DNA of 28,023 nucleotides from Chitinophagaceae bacterium UBA2791 (GCA_002352105.1 DEHV01000015.1:41360-69382), one strand, 5' to 3'. Shown: positions 1 through 9,130, counted from the first letter of the stretch. A program made the numbers and translations. The notes: generated from the sequence alone by a model not told the origin.

Positions 1-2103
1 ATGTGGAGCGAGCATTGCAGTTATAAAAATTCAATTAAATGGCTGAAGACCCTTCCCCGCGACGGCAAGCGAATGCTGGTGAAAGCCGGCGAAGAAAATG
101 CGGGGTTGATGGATATCGGCGACGGCTATGGAGTAGTGTTCAAGATCGAATCGCATAACCATCCTTCCGCCATCGAACCTTTCCAGGGCGCCGCTACCGG
201 CGTCGGGGGCATTCATCGCGATATCTTTACCATGGGCGCCCGTCCGGTGGCTTCGCTCAACTCGCTTCGTTTCGGGAGCTTGCAGGAAGGCAAAACCCAG
301 CACCTGCTGGCGGGCGTTGTGCGCGGCATTGGTCATTATGGAAATTGCTTCGGCGTGCCTACGGTTGGCGGAGAGATATATTTTGAAGATTGTTACCATA
401 CCAATCCCCTGGTGAACGCGATGAGCGTAGGCACGTTGAAAGAAGGGACAACGGTATCGGCGACGGCAAAAGGGATCGGCAACCCGGTATTTTTTGTGGG
501 CAGCGCCACGGGGAAGGACGGCATCGGCGGCGCATCCTTTGCTTCTGCGGACATTACGGAAGAAAGTACGGAAGAGCTTCCCGCTGTGCAGGTGGGGGAT
601 CCCTTCCAGGAAAAAAAATTGCTGGAAGCCTGCCTGGAAGTATTAAAGACCAACGCCGTGGTGGGCATGCAGGATATGGGCGCCGCGGGCATTATCTGTT
701 CCACCGCCGAAATGAGCGCCAAGGGAGAAGTGGGCATGCGCATCGATCTGGATAAAGTGCCGACCCGCCAGAAGAACATGAAAACATGGGAGCTGCTGCT
801 CAGCGAAAGCCAGGAGCGGATGCTGATGGTGGTGGAGAAAGGAAAGGAAGAACAGGTGATCCGCGTATTTGAAAAATGGGATCTGCCCTGCGCTGAGATC
901 GGGGAGGTCACCGGCGACGGGCTCTTGAAATTTTATATGCATGGAGAGCTGGAGGCTGAGATACCGGCTTATGAGCTGGTATTGGGAGGGGGCGCCCCGC
1001 AATATGAGCGCGAATTCCGCGAGCCTGCTTACCTGGAAAAGATACGCGCTTTTGATCCGGGTACAGTGAAAGTTCCCGATAACCTGAAAGCGGTTGCAGA
1101 ACAGCTTATTAAGATCCCGAATATTGCTTCCAAGAGATGGATATACCTGCAGTACGATAGCATGGTGGGAGCGGGCAACACGTCAACCAATGAACCCAGC
1201 GACGCGGCAGTTGTGATCGCAAAGCCTACGGCGAAAGGGCTGGCATTGACCACGGATTGTAACAGCCGTTATGTGTTTGCCGATCCTTACAAGGGCGCGA
1301 TGATCGCCGTGAGCGAAGCGGCAAGGAATATTGTGTGCAGCGGGGGACTTCCGCTGGGCATCACCAACTGCCTGAACTTCGGCAACCCTTATGATCCTGA
1401 AGTGTACTACCAGTTTGTGCAGGCGATCAAGGGGATGGGCGAGGCCTGCCGTAAATTTGATACCCCTGTTACCGGGGGAAATGTGAGCTTCTATAATCAG
1501 AATCCAGAAGGTCCCGTGTATCCTACGCCGACCATTGGCATGGTGGGACTGATAGAAAATATTGAGAATAAGATGACCCTGGATTTTAAGAAAGCGGGCG
1601 ACCTGGTCTTTCTGCTGGGAAAAAGCAAGGCAGATATCGGCTCTTCGGAATACCTGCAAAAAATAGCGGGTATAGAATACAGCGCCGCGCCGGAGTTTGA
1701 CCTGGATACCGAATACGTATTGCAGCAGCGGCTGGCTGCGCTGATCCGCGAAAAGCTGGTGGTTTCGGCGCATGATGTCAGCGAGGGAGGATTGTTTATC
1801 GCCCTGGCGGAATCTGGCTTTAGCCGGAACCTGGGTTTTGAGGTAGCAGCGGCCGATACGGGCATCAGGAAGGACGCGTATTGGTTTGGCGAAGCACAAA
1901 GTCGCGTAGTTGTAAGCGTTAGTCCGGATAAAAAGGATCAATTCATCGCGGCATTGGGCGATCATCCCTACGAAGCGTTGGGATCGGTTAGTTCCGGCAG
2001 GATAACAGTGGACGGGCAGGATTGGGGAGGTATCGAAGAGTGGAAAGCGCAATACGATACGGCTATTGAAAGCTTGCTTGCCTCCGGAGCTTACGCGCAA
2101 TAG
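1..2103 (+). CDS. purL: Phosphoribosylformylglycinamidine synthase, small-type PurL subunit (5' end outside window)
   Basis: Catalyses the ATP-dependent conversion of FGAR to FGAM in de novo purine synthesis, as the large subunit that works with PurQ and PurS. The frame is open from base 1 and starts inside the conserved MWSEHCSYKNS block. In family members about 40-50 residues precede this block, so the methionine at base 1 is almost certainly internal and the true start lies upstream. The His in SEHCSYKN is the conserved catalytic-region histidine. Other family blocks seen are ESHNHPSAIEPFQGAATGVGG, QDMGAAGIICSTAEM, NTSTNEPSDAAVV, VTGGNVSFYNQ and HDVSEGG, giving the usual tandem AIRS-type N- and C-domains. 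The 700 residues present fit a small-type PurL of about 740-750, not the 1,300-residue fused form with a glutaminase domain. The frame ends in TAG with no internal break. Confidence 0.96.
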   Translation: MWSEHCSYKNSIKWLKTLPRDGKRMLVKAGEENAGLMDIGDGYGVVFKIESHNHPSAIEPFQGAATGVGGIHRDIFTMGARPVASLNSLRFGSLQEGKTQHLLAGVVRGIGHYGNCFGVPTVGGEIYFEDCYHTNPLVNAMSVGTLKEGTTVSATAKGIGNPVFFVGSATGKDGIGGASFASADITEESTEELPAVQVGDPFQEKKLLEACLEVLKTNAVVGMQDMGAAGIICSTAEMSAKGEVGMRIDLDKVPTRQKNMKTWELLLSESQERMLMVVEKGKEEQVIRVFEKWDLPCAEIGEVTGDGLLKFYMHGELEAEIPAYELVLGGGAPQYEREFREPAYLEKIRAFDPGTVKVPDNLKAVAEQLIKIPNIASKRWIYLQYDSMVGAGNTSTNEPSDAAVVIAKPTAKGLALTTDCNSRYVFADPYKGAMIAVSEAARNIVCSGGLPLGITNCLNFGNPYDPEVYYQFVQAIKGMGEACRKFDTPVTGGNVSFYNQNPEGPVYPTPTIGMVGLIENIENKMTLDFKKAGDLVFLLGKSKADIGSSEYLQKIAGIEYSAAPEFDLDTEYVLQQRLAALIREKLVVSAHDVSEGGLFIALAESGFSRNLGFEVAAADTGIRKDAYWFGEAQSRVVVSVSPDKKDQFIAALGDHPYEALGSVSSGRITVDGQDWGGIEEWKAQYDTAIESLLASGAYAQ

Positions 2104-2300
2104 AGAGACGATCGGCAGATGGACAGCGTTTCTTCGCCATGCGAAACGATGCGGGCAGTGGGTATGCGATTAGCAGGAGGAGCCCAACTAGGGAGACAAG
2201 TGAAACGTTTTGATCCGCGGTAGAGCAATCTACATTATTAGAAACAAAACCAAATGGTAACCCGTCGCGCAGCTAAGGCCGGACGCGCGGGCGTTTAAAG
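2104..2300. other. Intergenic region purL-hldD
   Basis: This 197-nt gap holds no convincing gene. The only clear structure is a short hairpin, CGTTTC at 2127-2132 pairing with GAAACG at 2143-2148, soon after the purL stop. It lacks a T-run, so it is only a weak terminator candidate. I see no TAnnTTTG promoter element in front of hldD. Confidence 0.5.
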
Positions 2301-3275
2301 ATGGATAAGGATAATATTATTATGATCTCCGGCGCTGCCGGCTTTATTGGCAGCCGCCTGGCGGCCTTCCTGAATGAAAAAGGGTACGACCGGTTGATCC
2401 TTGTCGACGCTTTCGACCGGGAAGACAAGCAGCCCAACCTGTCCGATCTGAAATTCCTGGCGAAGGTGGAGCGGGACGGACTGTTTCAATGGCTGGGCGA
2501 TCCGGCGAACCGGGCAGACTTTGTCTTTCACCTCGGCGCGCGCACGGACACTACCGAATTTGATTATGAGATCCATCGCCGGCTGAACCTGGAATATTCC
2601 AGGCAGGTATGGGATTATTGCAGCCGTCGCCAGGTTCCGCTGGTATATGCTTCTTCTGCCGCCACCTATGGGGGCGGAGAGCTCGGGTATAAGGATGATC
2701 ATGATATCATTGATCAGTTGAAGCCGCTGAACCCTTATGGCCTGTCGAAGAATGAATTTGATAAATGGGTCCTTCAGCAGCAGGTTCATCCTCCGTTCTG
2801 GGCGGGATTGAAATTTTTCAATGTGTACGGCCCGAATGAATACCATAAAGGAAGGATGGCCAGCGTGATATGGCATGCGTATAACCAGATCAAAGACAGC
2901 GGCGAGGTAAAATTGTTCAGGTCGCATCGCCCGGGCATTAAGGATGGCGAACAACTGCGCGATTTTATTTATGTAAGGGATATTCTCAAAGTATGTTATT
3001 GGCTGATGCAAACCAGTCCGCCTTCCGCCATCTATAACCTGGGTACAGGAAAAGCCAGGTCTTTTGCCGACCTGGCGCGCGCGGTATTTGCCGCGCTGGG
3101 CAAAGAAAGCAATATTCAGTTCATTGATATGCCCCTGGATATCCGCGAAAAGTACCAGTATTTTACCGAAGCGAATATGGATAAGCTCAGGGCCGCCGGC
3201 TACGACGAGGCGTTTTATTCGCTGGAAGCAGGCGTGAAGGAATATGTGCAGGAGTTCCTGGTCAACCGCCGTTGA
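2301..3275 (+). CDS. hldD: ADP-L-glycero-D-manno-heptose 6-epimerase
   Basis: NAD(P)-dependent short-chain dehydrogenase-fold epimerase. It inverts C6 of ADP-D-glycero-manno-heptose to give the L,D form used for the inner core of lipopolysaccharide. The N-terminal dinucleotide-binding motif is GAAGFIGSRL (residues 11-20). The catalytic serine region is YASSAATYG (about 115-123), and the Tyr-Lys pair is YGLSK (Tyr146, Lys150). NVYGPNEYHKGRMASV is the HldD-type substrate region with its extra conserved lysine, which separates this from generic GalE-like epimerases. The 324-residue length matches the family (about 310-330). The ATG at 2301 puts the Rossmann motif at the usual distance from the N-terminus. 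It stands alone between purL and proC; the other heptose genes are not in the window. Confidence 0.9.
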   Translation: MDKDNIIMISGAAGFIGSRLAAFLNEKGYDRLILVDAFDREDKQPNLSDLKFLAKVERDGLFQWLGDPANRADFVFHLGARTDTTEFDYEIHRRLNLEYSRQVWDYCSRRQVPLVYASSAATYGGGELGYKDDHDIIDQLKPLNPYGLSKNEFDKWVLQQQVHPPFWAGLKFFNVYGPNEYHKGRMASVIWHAYNQIKDSGEVKLFRSHRPGIKDGEQLRDFIYVRDILKVCYWLMQTSPPSAIYNLGTGKARSFADLARAVFAALGKESNIQFIDMPLDIREKYQYFTEANMDKLRAAGYDEAFYSLEAGVKEYVQEFLVNRR

Positions 3276-3281
3276 GATGAG

Positions 3282-3289
3282 TATATTTG
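3282..3289 (+). promoter_or_regulatory. Bacteroidota -7 element upstream of proC
   Basis: TATATTTG matches TAnnTTTG and lies 33 nt before the proC ATG. No good TTG at the -33 position is visible. The element is supported by position and consensus only. Confidence 0.4.
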
Positions 3290-3322
3290 TTGCGATTTAC
3301 CATTAAATTTTAGATTCTATAT

Positions 3323-4120
3323 ATGGCCAGAAATAAGATCGCCATCATCGGCGGAGGAAACCTGGGCGCAGCTATTGCTGAAGGTTTGATCGTCAGCCAG
3401 TTTGCCAGCCCCTCGGATATTATCATCACCCGGCGAAACACGGCTGCCCTTTCCGCATTCCGGGAAAAAGGCGCGCTGACGATCAGCGATAACCGGGAAG
3501 CGGCAGAGAAAGCGGGAATTGTTATTCTGGCGATAAAACCCTTCCAGGTGAAAGAGGTAGTGGAAACGATAAGGGAAAAACTCACCCCCGGCCATATCCT
3601 GGTATCCGTGGTCACGGGGGTCCTGATCAGGGATATCGAAGGATTTTTAGATAAAAAGATACCGGTGTTCAGGGCCATGCCCAATACGGCTATTGCTATC
3701 CGTGAAAGCATGACCTGCCTTAGCGCCGCCAATGCATCGGCGGAACAGGTAAAGCAGGTGCATGATCTTTTTGCGCATCTCGGCAAAGTGGCGCCCATTG
3801 ATGAAAAGCTGATGGATGCGGCGACCGTGCTTGGCGCCAGCGGAACCGCTTTCGCCATGCGTTATGTGCGGGCAAATATCCAGGGAGGCGTGGAGCTCGG
3901 CTTCGATGCGGCGACGGCCGGCCTGATTGCCGCGCAGACCGCAAAGGGTGCGGCCGAGCTATTGTTGCAGAAGGGATCGCACCCGGAATATGAAATTGAT
4001 AAGGTGGCCACCCCCAAGGGATGCACCATCGCGGGGTTAAATGAGATGGAATACCGCGGATTCAGCTCCTCTCTTATCCGCGGCTTGCTGGCGAGTTTTA
4101 ATAAGATCATTAAAGGTTAG
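3323..4120 (+). CDS. proC: Pyrroline-5-carboxylate reductase
   Basis: Last step of proline synthesis: reduction of 1-pyrroline-5-carboxylate to L-proline with NAD(P)H, in the cytoplasm. The N-terminal Rossmann motif is IAIIGGGNLGAAIAEGL (residues 6-22). ILAIKPFQV and FRAMPNTAIAIRESMT are the typical central P5CR blocks. The C-terminal dimerisation and substrate region contains TPKGCTIAGLNEME, a variant of the P5CR signature (more often GGTTIxxL). The length of 265 residues is normal. It is 47 nt downstream of hldD on the same strand, with a TAnnTTTG element between, so it can be transcribed independently. Confidence 0.94.
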   Translation: MARNKIAIIGGGNLGAAIAEGLIVSQFASPSDIIITRRNTAALSAFREKGALTISDNREAAEKAGIVILAIKPFQVKEVVETIREKLTPGHILVSVVTGVLIRDIEGFLDKKIPVFRAMPNTAIAIRESMTCLSAANASAEQVKQVHDLFAHLGKVAPIDEKLMDAATVLGASGTAFAMRYVRANIQGGVELGFDAATAGLIAAQTAKGAAELLLQKGSHPEYEIDKVATPKGCTIAGLNEMEYRGFSSSLIRGLLASFNKIIKG

Positions 4121-4331
4121 GTTAACTTTTCCACATGGCCCGGCTCGCGGCGCAGTATTAAAAAAATTAAGAGTAATTTTACCCGACCTTCTGGAATTGC
4201 TCCTGGCGTATTTCCTTAGGTCGCAGGCGGGTTTCTCAGTTGTACGGTTCAGGAGTAAGAAACGCTCTAAGGCGGTCCGCCCATCATAATATTATTGTTA
4301 TTTATTTTATATATCTTATTAACCATAATCT
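4121..4331. other. Intergenic region proC-pyrG
   Basis: This 211-nt gap has no convincing gene. GGCGG-T-CCGCC at 4271-4281 is a compact perfect inverted repeat, followed by a very A+T-rich stretch reaching the pyrG start. It could be a proC terminator or part of the pyrG leader. I see no exact TAnnTTTG element. Confidence 0.4.
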
Positions 4332-5984
4332 ATGGCCAAGTATGTCTTTGTTACAGGGGGAGTGACTTCTTCCCTGGGAAAGGGAATTATTGCCGCTTCG
4401 CTTGCCAAGCTGCTGCAGGCAAGAGGGTTGCGCGTCACCATTCAGAAGTTCGACCCCTACATCAATGTGGACCCCGGGACCCTGAACCCCTATGAGCATG
4501 GCGAATGTTTTGTTACGGAAGACGGCGCCGAAACGGATCTCGATCTCGGCCACTACGAACGTTATCTCAATATCTTCACTACCCAGGCCAATAACGTAAC
4601 TACCGGGCGCATTTACCAGACAGTTATTAACAAGGAGCGCGACGGCGCCTATCTCGGTAAAACGGTGCAGGTGGTTCCTCATATCACTGATGAGATAAAA
4701 AGAAGGATGCTGCTGCTTGGCCAGAATAAAAATGATTACGATATCATCATTACAGAGATCGGCGGCACGGTAGGCGATATCGAAAGCCTTCCGTTCATTG
4801 AGGCCCTGAGGCAGTTGCAATGGGAGCTTCCCGAAGAGGATACAGTGGTGGTCCATCTCACGCTTATCCCTTACCTGAAAGCGGCAAAGGAATTAAAAAC
4901 AAAACCAACGCAGCACAGCGTGAAGATGCTGAGCCAGGAAGGCGTGCATCCCGATATTATCGTCTGCCGCACGGAAGAATCGCTATCCCCGGAGATCCGC
5001 AAAAAGATCGCCTTGTTTTGTAATGTAAAGCAGGAAGCGGTGATCGAAGCGGCCGACGCGTCTTCTATTTATGAAGTGCCCCTGGCCATGATGCGCGAAA
5101 AACTGGACCTGATCTGCCTGAAGAAATTAAATATCGCCAATTACAACGAACCCGAGCTGACCCGGTGGAAAGAGTTCCTGGATAAATTGAAATACCCCAA
5201 AAGCAAGGTGACCATCGGCCTGATCGGAAAATACATCGAACTGCAGGATGCCTATAAATCCATTCTCGAAGCCTTTGTGCATGCCGGAGCCATGAATGAA
5301 TGCAAGGTGCAGGTCGTGAATATTCACAGTGAGTTTATTACCGAACAGAATGTATCCGAAAAGCTGGATAACCTCGACGGACTGCTGGTGGCGCCGGGAT
5401 TTGGCATGAGGGGGGTTGAGGGAAAGATCATCGCCGTCAGGTACGCGAGGGAAAACAATCTTCCTTTTTTCGGCATATGCCTGGGCATGCAGATGGCTGT
5501 CATAGAATATGCGAAAAATGTGCTGGGACTGCTCAACGCCCATTCTACGGAAATGGATCCGGGAACCCCCGACCCGGTGATAGATCTTATGGAAGATCAG
5601 AAAAAGGTGACCGCCAAGGGGGGCACCATGCGGCTCGGCGCATATCCCTGCGCGCTGAAAGAAGGGTCTTTGGCGCGGAAAATATACGGATCGCCGGTGA
5701 TCAGCGAACGCCATCGCCACCGCTGGGAATTTAACAACAGGTACCTGGAGCAATTTGAAGCCGCCGGGATGATCGCCAGCGGGAAAAATCCGGAAAGCAA
5801 CCTGGTGGAGATCGTGGAATTGCCCTCGCATCCGTTTTTTATAGGCGTTCAGTATCATCCCGAATTAAAAAGCACCGTGGAAAACCCTCAGCCGGTATTT
5901 GTGCATTTTATTAAGGCGGCGAAAGAATATTCTGAGCGAAAGAATGCGATAAAGAACTCCACATTAAAAGGCGAGATGATTTGA
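4332..5984 (+). CDS. pyrG: CTP synthase
   Basis: Makes CTP from UTP, ATP and glutamine, the last step of pyrimidine nucleotide synthesis. The N-terminal amidoligase domain opens with FVTGGVTSSLGKGI (residues 5-18) and carries KFDPYINVDPGTL and TEIGGTVGDIES, which bind nucleotide and magnesium. The C-terminal class I glutaminase domain has GICLGMQ with nucleophile Cys383 and YHPE with His509 and Glu511, so the triad is complete. SERHRHRWEFN is the conserved interface block. The 550 residues match the family (about 530-550). It sits 66 nt before yidC. Confidence 0.97.
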   Translation: MAKYVFVTGGVTSSLGKGIIAASLAKLLQARGLRVTIQKFDPYINVDPGTLNPYEHGECFVTEDGAETDLDLGHYERYLNIFTTQANNVTTGRIYQTVINKERDGAYLGKTVQVVPHITDEIKRRMLLLGQNKNDYDIIITEIGGTVGDIESLPFIEALRQLQWELPEEDTVVVHLTLIPYLKAAKELKTKPTQHSVKMLSQEGVHPDIIVCRTEESLSPEIRKKIALFCNVKQEAVIEAADASSIYEVPLAMMREKLDLICLKKLNIANYNEPELTRWKEFLDKLKYPKSKVTIGLIGKYIELQDAYKSILEAFVHAGAMNECKVQVVNIHSEFITEQNVSEKLDNLDGLLVAPGFGMRGVEGKIIAVRYARENNLPFFGICLGMQMAVIEYAKNVLGLLNAHSTEMDPGTPDPVIDLMEDQKKVTAKGGTMRLGAYPCALKEGSLARKIYGSPVISERHRHRWEFNNRYLEQFEAAGMIASGKNPESNLVEIVELPSHPFFIGVQYHPELKSTVENPQPVFVHFIKAAKEYSERKNAIKNSTLKGEMI

Positions 5985-6006
5985 GCGGGACTGAACGCCG
6001 AACCCC

Positions 6007-6014
6007 TATCTTTG
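6007..6014 (+). promoter_or_regulatory. -7 element upstream of yidC
   Basis: TATCTTTG is an exact TAnnTTTG match in the pyrG-yidC gap. The nearest TTG (5981-5983) is 23 nt upstream, somewhat longer than the usual spacing. Transcription would start near 6020, upstream of both candidate yidC starts. Confidence 0.55.
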
Positions 6015-6050
6015 CACCTTCTCAAAAAAAATTGACTAATGGGTAGTAGC

Positions 6051-7877
6051 ATGGACCGCAATACGGTCATTGGTTTTATATTATTAGCGATATTGTTGTT
6101 CCTGTACCTGTTCATTTCTACCAAGAACAGCCAGGAACTGCAGATCCAAAAGCAAAGGGAACAGGATTCCCTTGCGTTTGTAAAAAGGGCGCAGGATTCC
6201 GTCAGGATAGCCAACGATACGGCTGTTGTCGCCGCCGTCCGGGGCGAAGACAGTTCGGCAATAGCCAGACCGGTCATAAGAGAAGAACGCTTCCAGGTCG
6301 TGGAAAACGAGGTGATCCGGATCAGCTTCACCAATAAGGGGGCGCAACCCTCGGCAGTGGAACTGAAGAATTATGTTTCCGGAAACGGCAAGCCCGTGAT
6401 CCTCAACGGAACGGAGTTCGATAAGATATCTTATTCCGTCAACAGCGGCCCGGGCCAGTCATCCCAGGTAGGCGAGTTGTTTTTCGATACTGCTTCGATC
6501 GCCCGACAGGCGGATGGCAGCCAGACGGTTACTTTCGAACTTCCCCTGAATGAGGGCAAACTTGTTCATCAGTACACCCTGAAACCCGATAGTTACCTGG
6601 TGGACTGGAATGTGCAGATGAACGGGGCAGACAGGCTGCTCACCCAGGGCGCTTTTAACCTGATCTGGCAGTCGCGTCCCATGCAGCACGAGAAAGACGC
6701 CGCTTACGAACGGCTCCAATCGACCATCTGCTTTTATGAGGACAATGATTTTGACTATATCATGTCGAAGACCTCGCATAAGTTTGAAAAACCCGTGCAG
6801 TGGGTGAGCATTGCCCAGCAGTTCTTTAACACTACGCTGATCGCCGGCAACAGCTTTAATTCCGGGGAGGTAAGCTGGGTCAAGACAGCGGACGATACTT
6901 CTTCTGTGATTGCTTCCGCCACGGCTAACCTGCAGGCCAAGCTGCCTTTGGGCGCTATGGCGTCTGTTCCCATGCAATTGTATTTTGGCCCCAACGACTA
7001 CAAGATCCTGAAGCAGCAGGCTCCGGAAATGGACAAGATCGTTAACCTGGGAAGGGATATGTACGCTTTTGTGCGGCCGATCAATAAATACATCGTAATG
7101 CCGGTGTTTAATTTTTTTGGAAGCTTTATCGGCAGCCTGGGCATCGTGATCGCCCTGCTCACCATTTTCATCCGGTTGCTTACTTCTCCCCTGGTGTATA
7201 CCAGCTACCTGAGCGGCGCCAAGATGAAGGCCCTGCGGCCGGAGATCGAAAAGCTCAAAGCCAGGCTGGGGAACGATCAGCAGCAGGTCGGGGTAGAGCA
7301 GATGAAACTGTTCAGGGAAGCAGGCGTAAACCCGCTCGGCGGATGTATCCCTGCTCTTTTGCAGATCCCGATATTTTTTGCATTGTATAGCTTTTTTAAT
7401 TCCAGCATCTCGCTGCGCGGCGAAAGCTTTTTATGGGCGGATGATCTTTCCATATACGACGCAGTGATCAATTTCCCCTTTCATATCTGGGGATTGGGAA
7501 GCCACCTGAGCCTGTTTACGCTGCTGGCCACCGGAACGAGTTTTCTCATATCCATCTACAACATGAATATGACGCCGGATCAGAGCAATCCCGCGATCAA
7601 ATACATGCCGTATATTTTCCCGTTCGTCCTGCTGTTTGTCTTTAACCGCCTGCCTTCGGCGCTGACCTGGTATTATACAGTGTCGAACGTGATCACGCTG
7701 ATACTGCAGTGGGTGATCAATAATTATATTATCGACCACGACAAGATATTGGCCAATATAGAGGCAAACCGTAAAAAACCGAAGGTTAAACCGAAATGGC
7801 AGGAGCGGTTTGAGGAGATGCAGGAATCGCAGCGAAAACTCCAGGAGGCGAAAAAGAAGCCTAACCAGCGCGGTTAA
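6051..7877 (+). CDS. yidC: Membrane protein insertase YidC
   Basis: Inner-membrane insertase that places proteins into the membrane alone or with SecYEG. The layout is that of a Gram-negative YidC: an N-terminal membrane anchor (about residues 5-22), a large periplasmic beta domain (about 60-340), then the conserved five-helix insertase core. The core has membrane segments near 346-383 (containing FIRLLTSPL, with the conserved groove arginine), 429-448, 486-504 and 520-556. The C-terminus is a basic tail rich in Lys/Arg/Gln, as in homologues that contact ribosomes. I chose the ATG at 6051 (MDRNTVIGF) because family members usually begin just before the anchor. An in-frame ATG at 6039 would add four residues (MGSS). 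A terminator hairpin follows at 7904. Confidence 0.94.
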   Translation: MDRNTVIGFILLAILLFLYLFISTKNSQELQIQKQREQDSLAFVKRAQDSVRIANDTAVVAAVRGEDSSAIARPVIREERFQVVENEVIRISFTNKGAQPSAVELKNYVSGNGKPVILNGTEFDKISYSVNSGPGQSSQVGELFFDTASIARQADGSQTVTFELPLNEGKLVHQYTLKPDSYLVDWNVQMNGADRLLTQGAFNLIWQSRPMQHEKDAAYERLQSTICFYEDNDFDYIMSKTSHKFEKPVQWVSIAQQFFNTTLIAGNSFNSGEVSWVKTADDTSSVIASATANLQAKLPLGAMASVPMQLYFGPNDYKILKQQAPEMDKIVNLGRDMYAFVRPINKYIVMPVFNFFGSFIGSLGIVIALLTIFIRLLTSPLVYTSYLSGAKMKALRPEIEKLKARLGNDQQQVGVEQMKLFREAGVNPLGGCIPALLQIPIFFALYSFFNSSISLRGESFLWADDLSIYDAVINFPFHIWGLGSHLSLFTLLATGTSFLISIYNMNMTPDQSNPAIKYMPYIFPFVLLFVFNRLPSALTWYYTVSNVITLILQWVINNYIIDHDKILANIEANRKKPKVKPKWQERFEEMQESQRKLQEAKKKPNQRG

Positions 7878-7903
7878 ACGGCGAAATCCGGAATTTTAAT
7901 TTA

Positions 7904-7947
7904 TAAAGACTTGCTGATCAATTAGAAAAGCAGGTCTTTAGGTTTTT
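7904..7947 (+). terminator. Rho-independent terminator after yidC
   Basis: TAAAGACTTGCT (7904-7915) pairs with AGCAGGTCTTTA (7929-7940) over 12 bp with one G-U pair and a 13-nt loop. A run of five T follows at 7943-7947. This is the cleanest terminator of the first half of the window and closes the pyrG-yidC unit. Confidence 0.75.
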
Positions 7948-8008
7948 GGGACAACGCATATAGGGGTTTGAGCGTCTTTGTATTATCTTACACCAATTAA
8001 TGGTCGAT

Positions 8009-8665
8009 ATGAAAAAACAGGTATTCTTAATTGCGCTGCTTTTCGTTATTGTTTCTGGCGGGTACGGGCAGAGGAAGATATCGGAACTGACCCTGGTATA
8101 TGACGCGTCCGTAACCACCGGTAATGCAGAGCCAAGGATAGCCGACGCTTTTGACGGGGCCACCAACACCATTTACCTGAAGGGCAATATGAGCCGGTCC
8201 GAAATGGTCAGCGCGCTTTTTTCTTCAACAACCATACACGATTCAAAAACCGGCGCCGCCGTGGTGATGAGAGAGGTCAGCGGCCAGAAACTGCTGATCA
8301 GGATGACGGCAGCCGACTGGCAGAACAAGAATGAAAAGTATAAGGGAATTACTTTTAAGAATACCGGGGAAACAAAGGAAATCGCCGGGTACAACTGCGT
8401 AAAGGCAGAAGCGATAATGAACGACGGGGCTTCCTTTGTGGTATATTATACAACGGATATCATCCCCGAGAATAAAGAGTATGACTATCATTTCAGGACC
8501 CTGAACGGCCTGCCGCTGGAATATGAGCTAAAGCAGGGTAAGCTGACCATCCGGTACACGGTTTCAAAGATCAATATGAATCCCGTGCCGGCTTCAAAAT
8601 TTGATATACCCACCAGCGGATACCGCGAAATGAAATACGAAGAAAGCAAGAATATAAAAATGTAA
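8009..8665 (+). CDS. Exported GLPGLI/DUF4412-like protein of unknown function
   Basis: A 218-residue protein with an N-terminal signal peptide: MKKQ, a hydrophobic stretch FLIALLFVIVSGG, then a likely cleavage site just before the Gln of GYGQ. The mature part has alternating beta-type sequence. It contains KEIAGYNCVKAEA, a motif typical of Bacteroidota exported beta proteins (a tag meaning roughly 'modified to x by the cell'), NGLPLEYEL, which recalls the GLPGLI motif, and FDIPTSGYREM near the end, which recalls DUF4412. Function is unknown; a periplasmic or outer-membrane-associated role is inferred only from the signal. I chose the ATG at 8009 over the in-frame ATG at 8000, because MKKQ gives the standard positive n-region. 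It faces the small gene on the - strand. Confidence 0.72.
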   Translation: MKKQVFLIALLFVIVSGGYGQRKISELTLVYDASVTTGNAEPRIADAFDGATNTIYLKGNMSRSEMVSALFSSTTIHDSKTGAAVVMREVSGQKLLIRMTAADWQNKNEKYKGITFKNTGETKEIAGYNCVKAEAIMNDGASFVVYYTTDIIPENKEYDYHFRTLNGLPLEYELKQGKLTIRYTVSKINMNPVPASKFDIPTSGYREMKYEESKNIKM

Positions 8666-8684
8666 GCCCGCTTATTGCGAATCC

Positions 8685-8705
8685 GATAATATCATTGATA
8701 ATATC
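8685..8705. repeat. Short direct repeat, 9 nt twice
   Basis: GATAATATC occurs at 8685-8693 and 8697-8705, separated by 3 nt, in the space between two convergent genes. Function unknown; it may be chance. Confidence 0.5.
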
Positions 8706-8742
8706 AGCGGCCGGATCATCGCTGCTCTTACTGCAGGCCGCT
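8706..8742. terminator. Candidate bidirectional terminator between convergent genes
   Basis: AGCGGCC (8706-8712) pairs with GGCCGCT (8736-8742), a 7-bp GC-rich stem with a 23-nt loop, reaching the stop codon of the - strand gene. The loop is large and T-runs are poor, so the call rests mainly on its place between convergent genes. Confidence 0.35.
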
Positions 8743-9092
8743 TATTTGCAAAGCCTGATCTTCAGATCGACCACGTTCAGGTTTGATTTGAAAGACAGGC
8801 TGGAAGAGGAGTTGATCTTCACGCGGGAAGGAACAACATAGGTCGTATTCCCCTTTTGATACGTAATCACGGAGTTGTATAAGGTGAAACTTTTTTCACT
8901 CTTGCTTGAAAACACCTGGCTGCCGGCATAAACCGGGTTTGATCTGAGCGTAAGATTTCCGGAGGGGCCGATAGGCATAAAGGCCGCTGTCGGGGAGGAA
9001 GAAGATGTTCTTTTTTTACCCCCGCCTGTACTTGCTACGGCAAGCGCAACTATTACCATCATGGTAGCGCAGATAAGTGATTTTCTCAGCAT
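8742..9092 (-). CDS. Small exported Ser-rich hypothetical protein
   Basis: 116 residues, not recognised as a known family. The N-terminus looks like a signal peptide: MLRKS, then a hydrophobic stretch CATMMVIVALAVAST, then a Gly-Gly-Gly-Lys-Lys-Arg and Ser-rich segment. The rest has short beta-like stretches (SFTLYNSVITYQKGNTTYVVPS) and ends in LKIRLCK. I chose the ATG at 9092 because a TAnnTTTG element on the same strand (9138-9131) would start transcription close to 9125, the next in-frame ATG upstream. That upstream start would leave almost no leader and would bury the signal peptide behind 11 residues. A coding gene is favoured by the signal peptide and the promoter; function unknown. Confidence 0.6.
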   Translation of the reverse strand: MLRKSLICATMMVIVALAVASTGGGKKRTSSSSPTAAFMPIGPSGNLTLRSNPVYAGSQVFSSKSEKSFTLYNSVITYQKGNTTYVVPSRVKINSSSSLSFKSNLNVVDLKIRLCK

Positions 9093-9130
9093 GTGGTTAA
9101 GTTTAAGCGTAAAGGTTATACTCAATAGAA

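Noticed and set aside
1..150. purL as a truncated pseudogene
   Set aside because: The missing N-terminus is simply cut by the window edge; the visible frame is intact to its stop.
1183..2100. Long open frame on the - strand, 305 codons, antisense to purL
   Set aside because: It lies wholly inside an intact, well-conserved purL frame, has no family features, and is explained by GC-rich codon bias. Similar antisense frames under pyrG, yidC and fusA were rejected for the same reason.
2104..2300. tRNA or riboswitch in the purL-hldD gap
   Set aside because: No cloverleaf or known riboswitch core could be laid out; only one short hairpin is present.
4121..4331. Small coding frames between proC and pyrG
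   Set aside because: The frames are Arg/Leu-rich with no start signal, no family features, and overlap proC or pyrG.
8685..8705. Two 9-nt repeats as the start of a CRISPR array
   Set aside because: Units are far too short, spaced by 3 nt, and only two copies exist.
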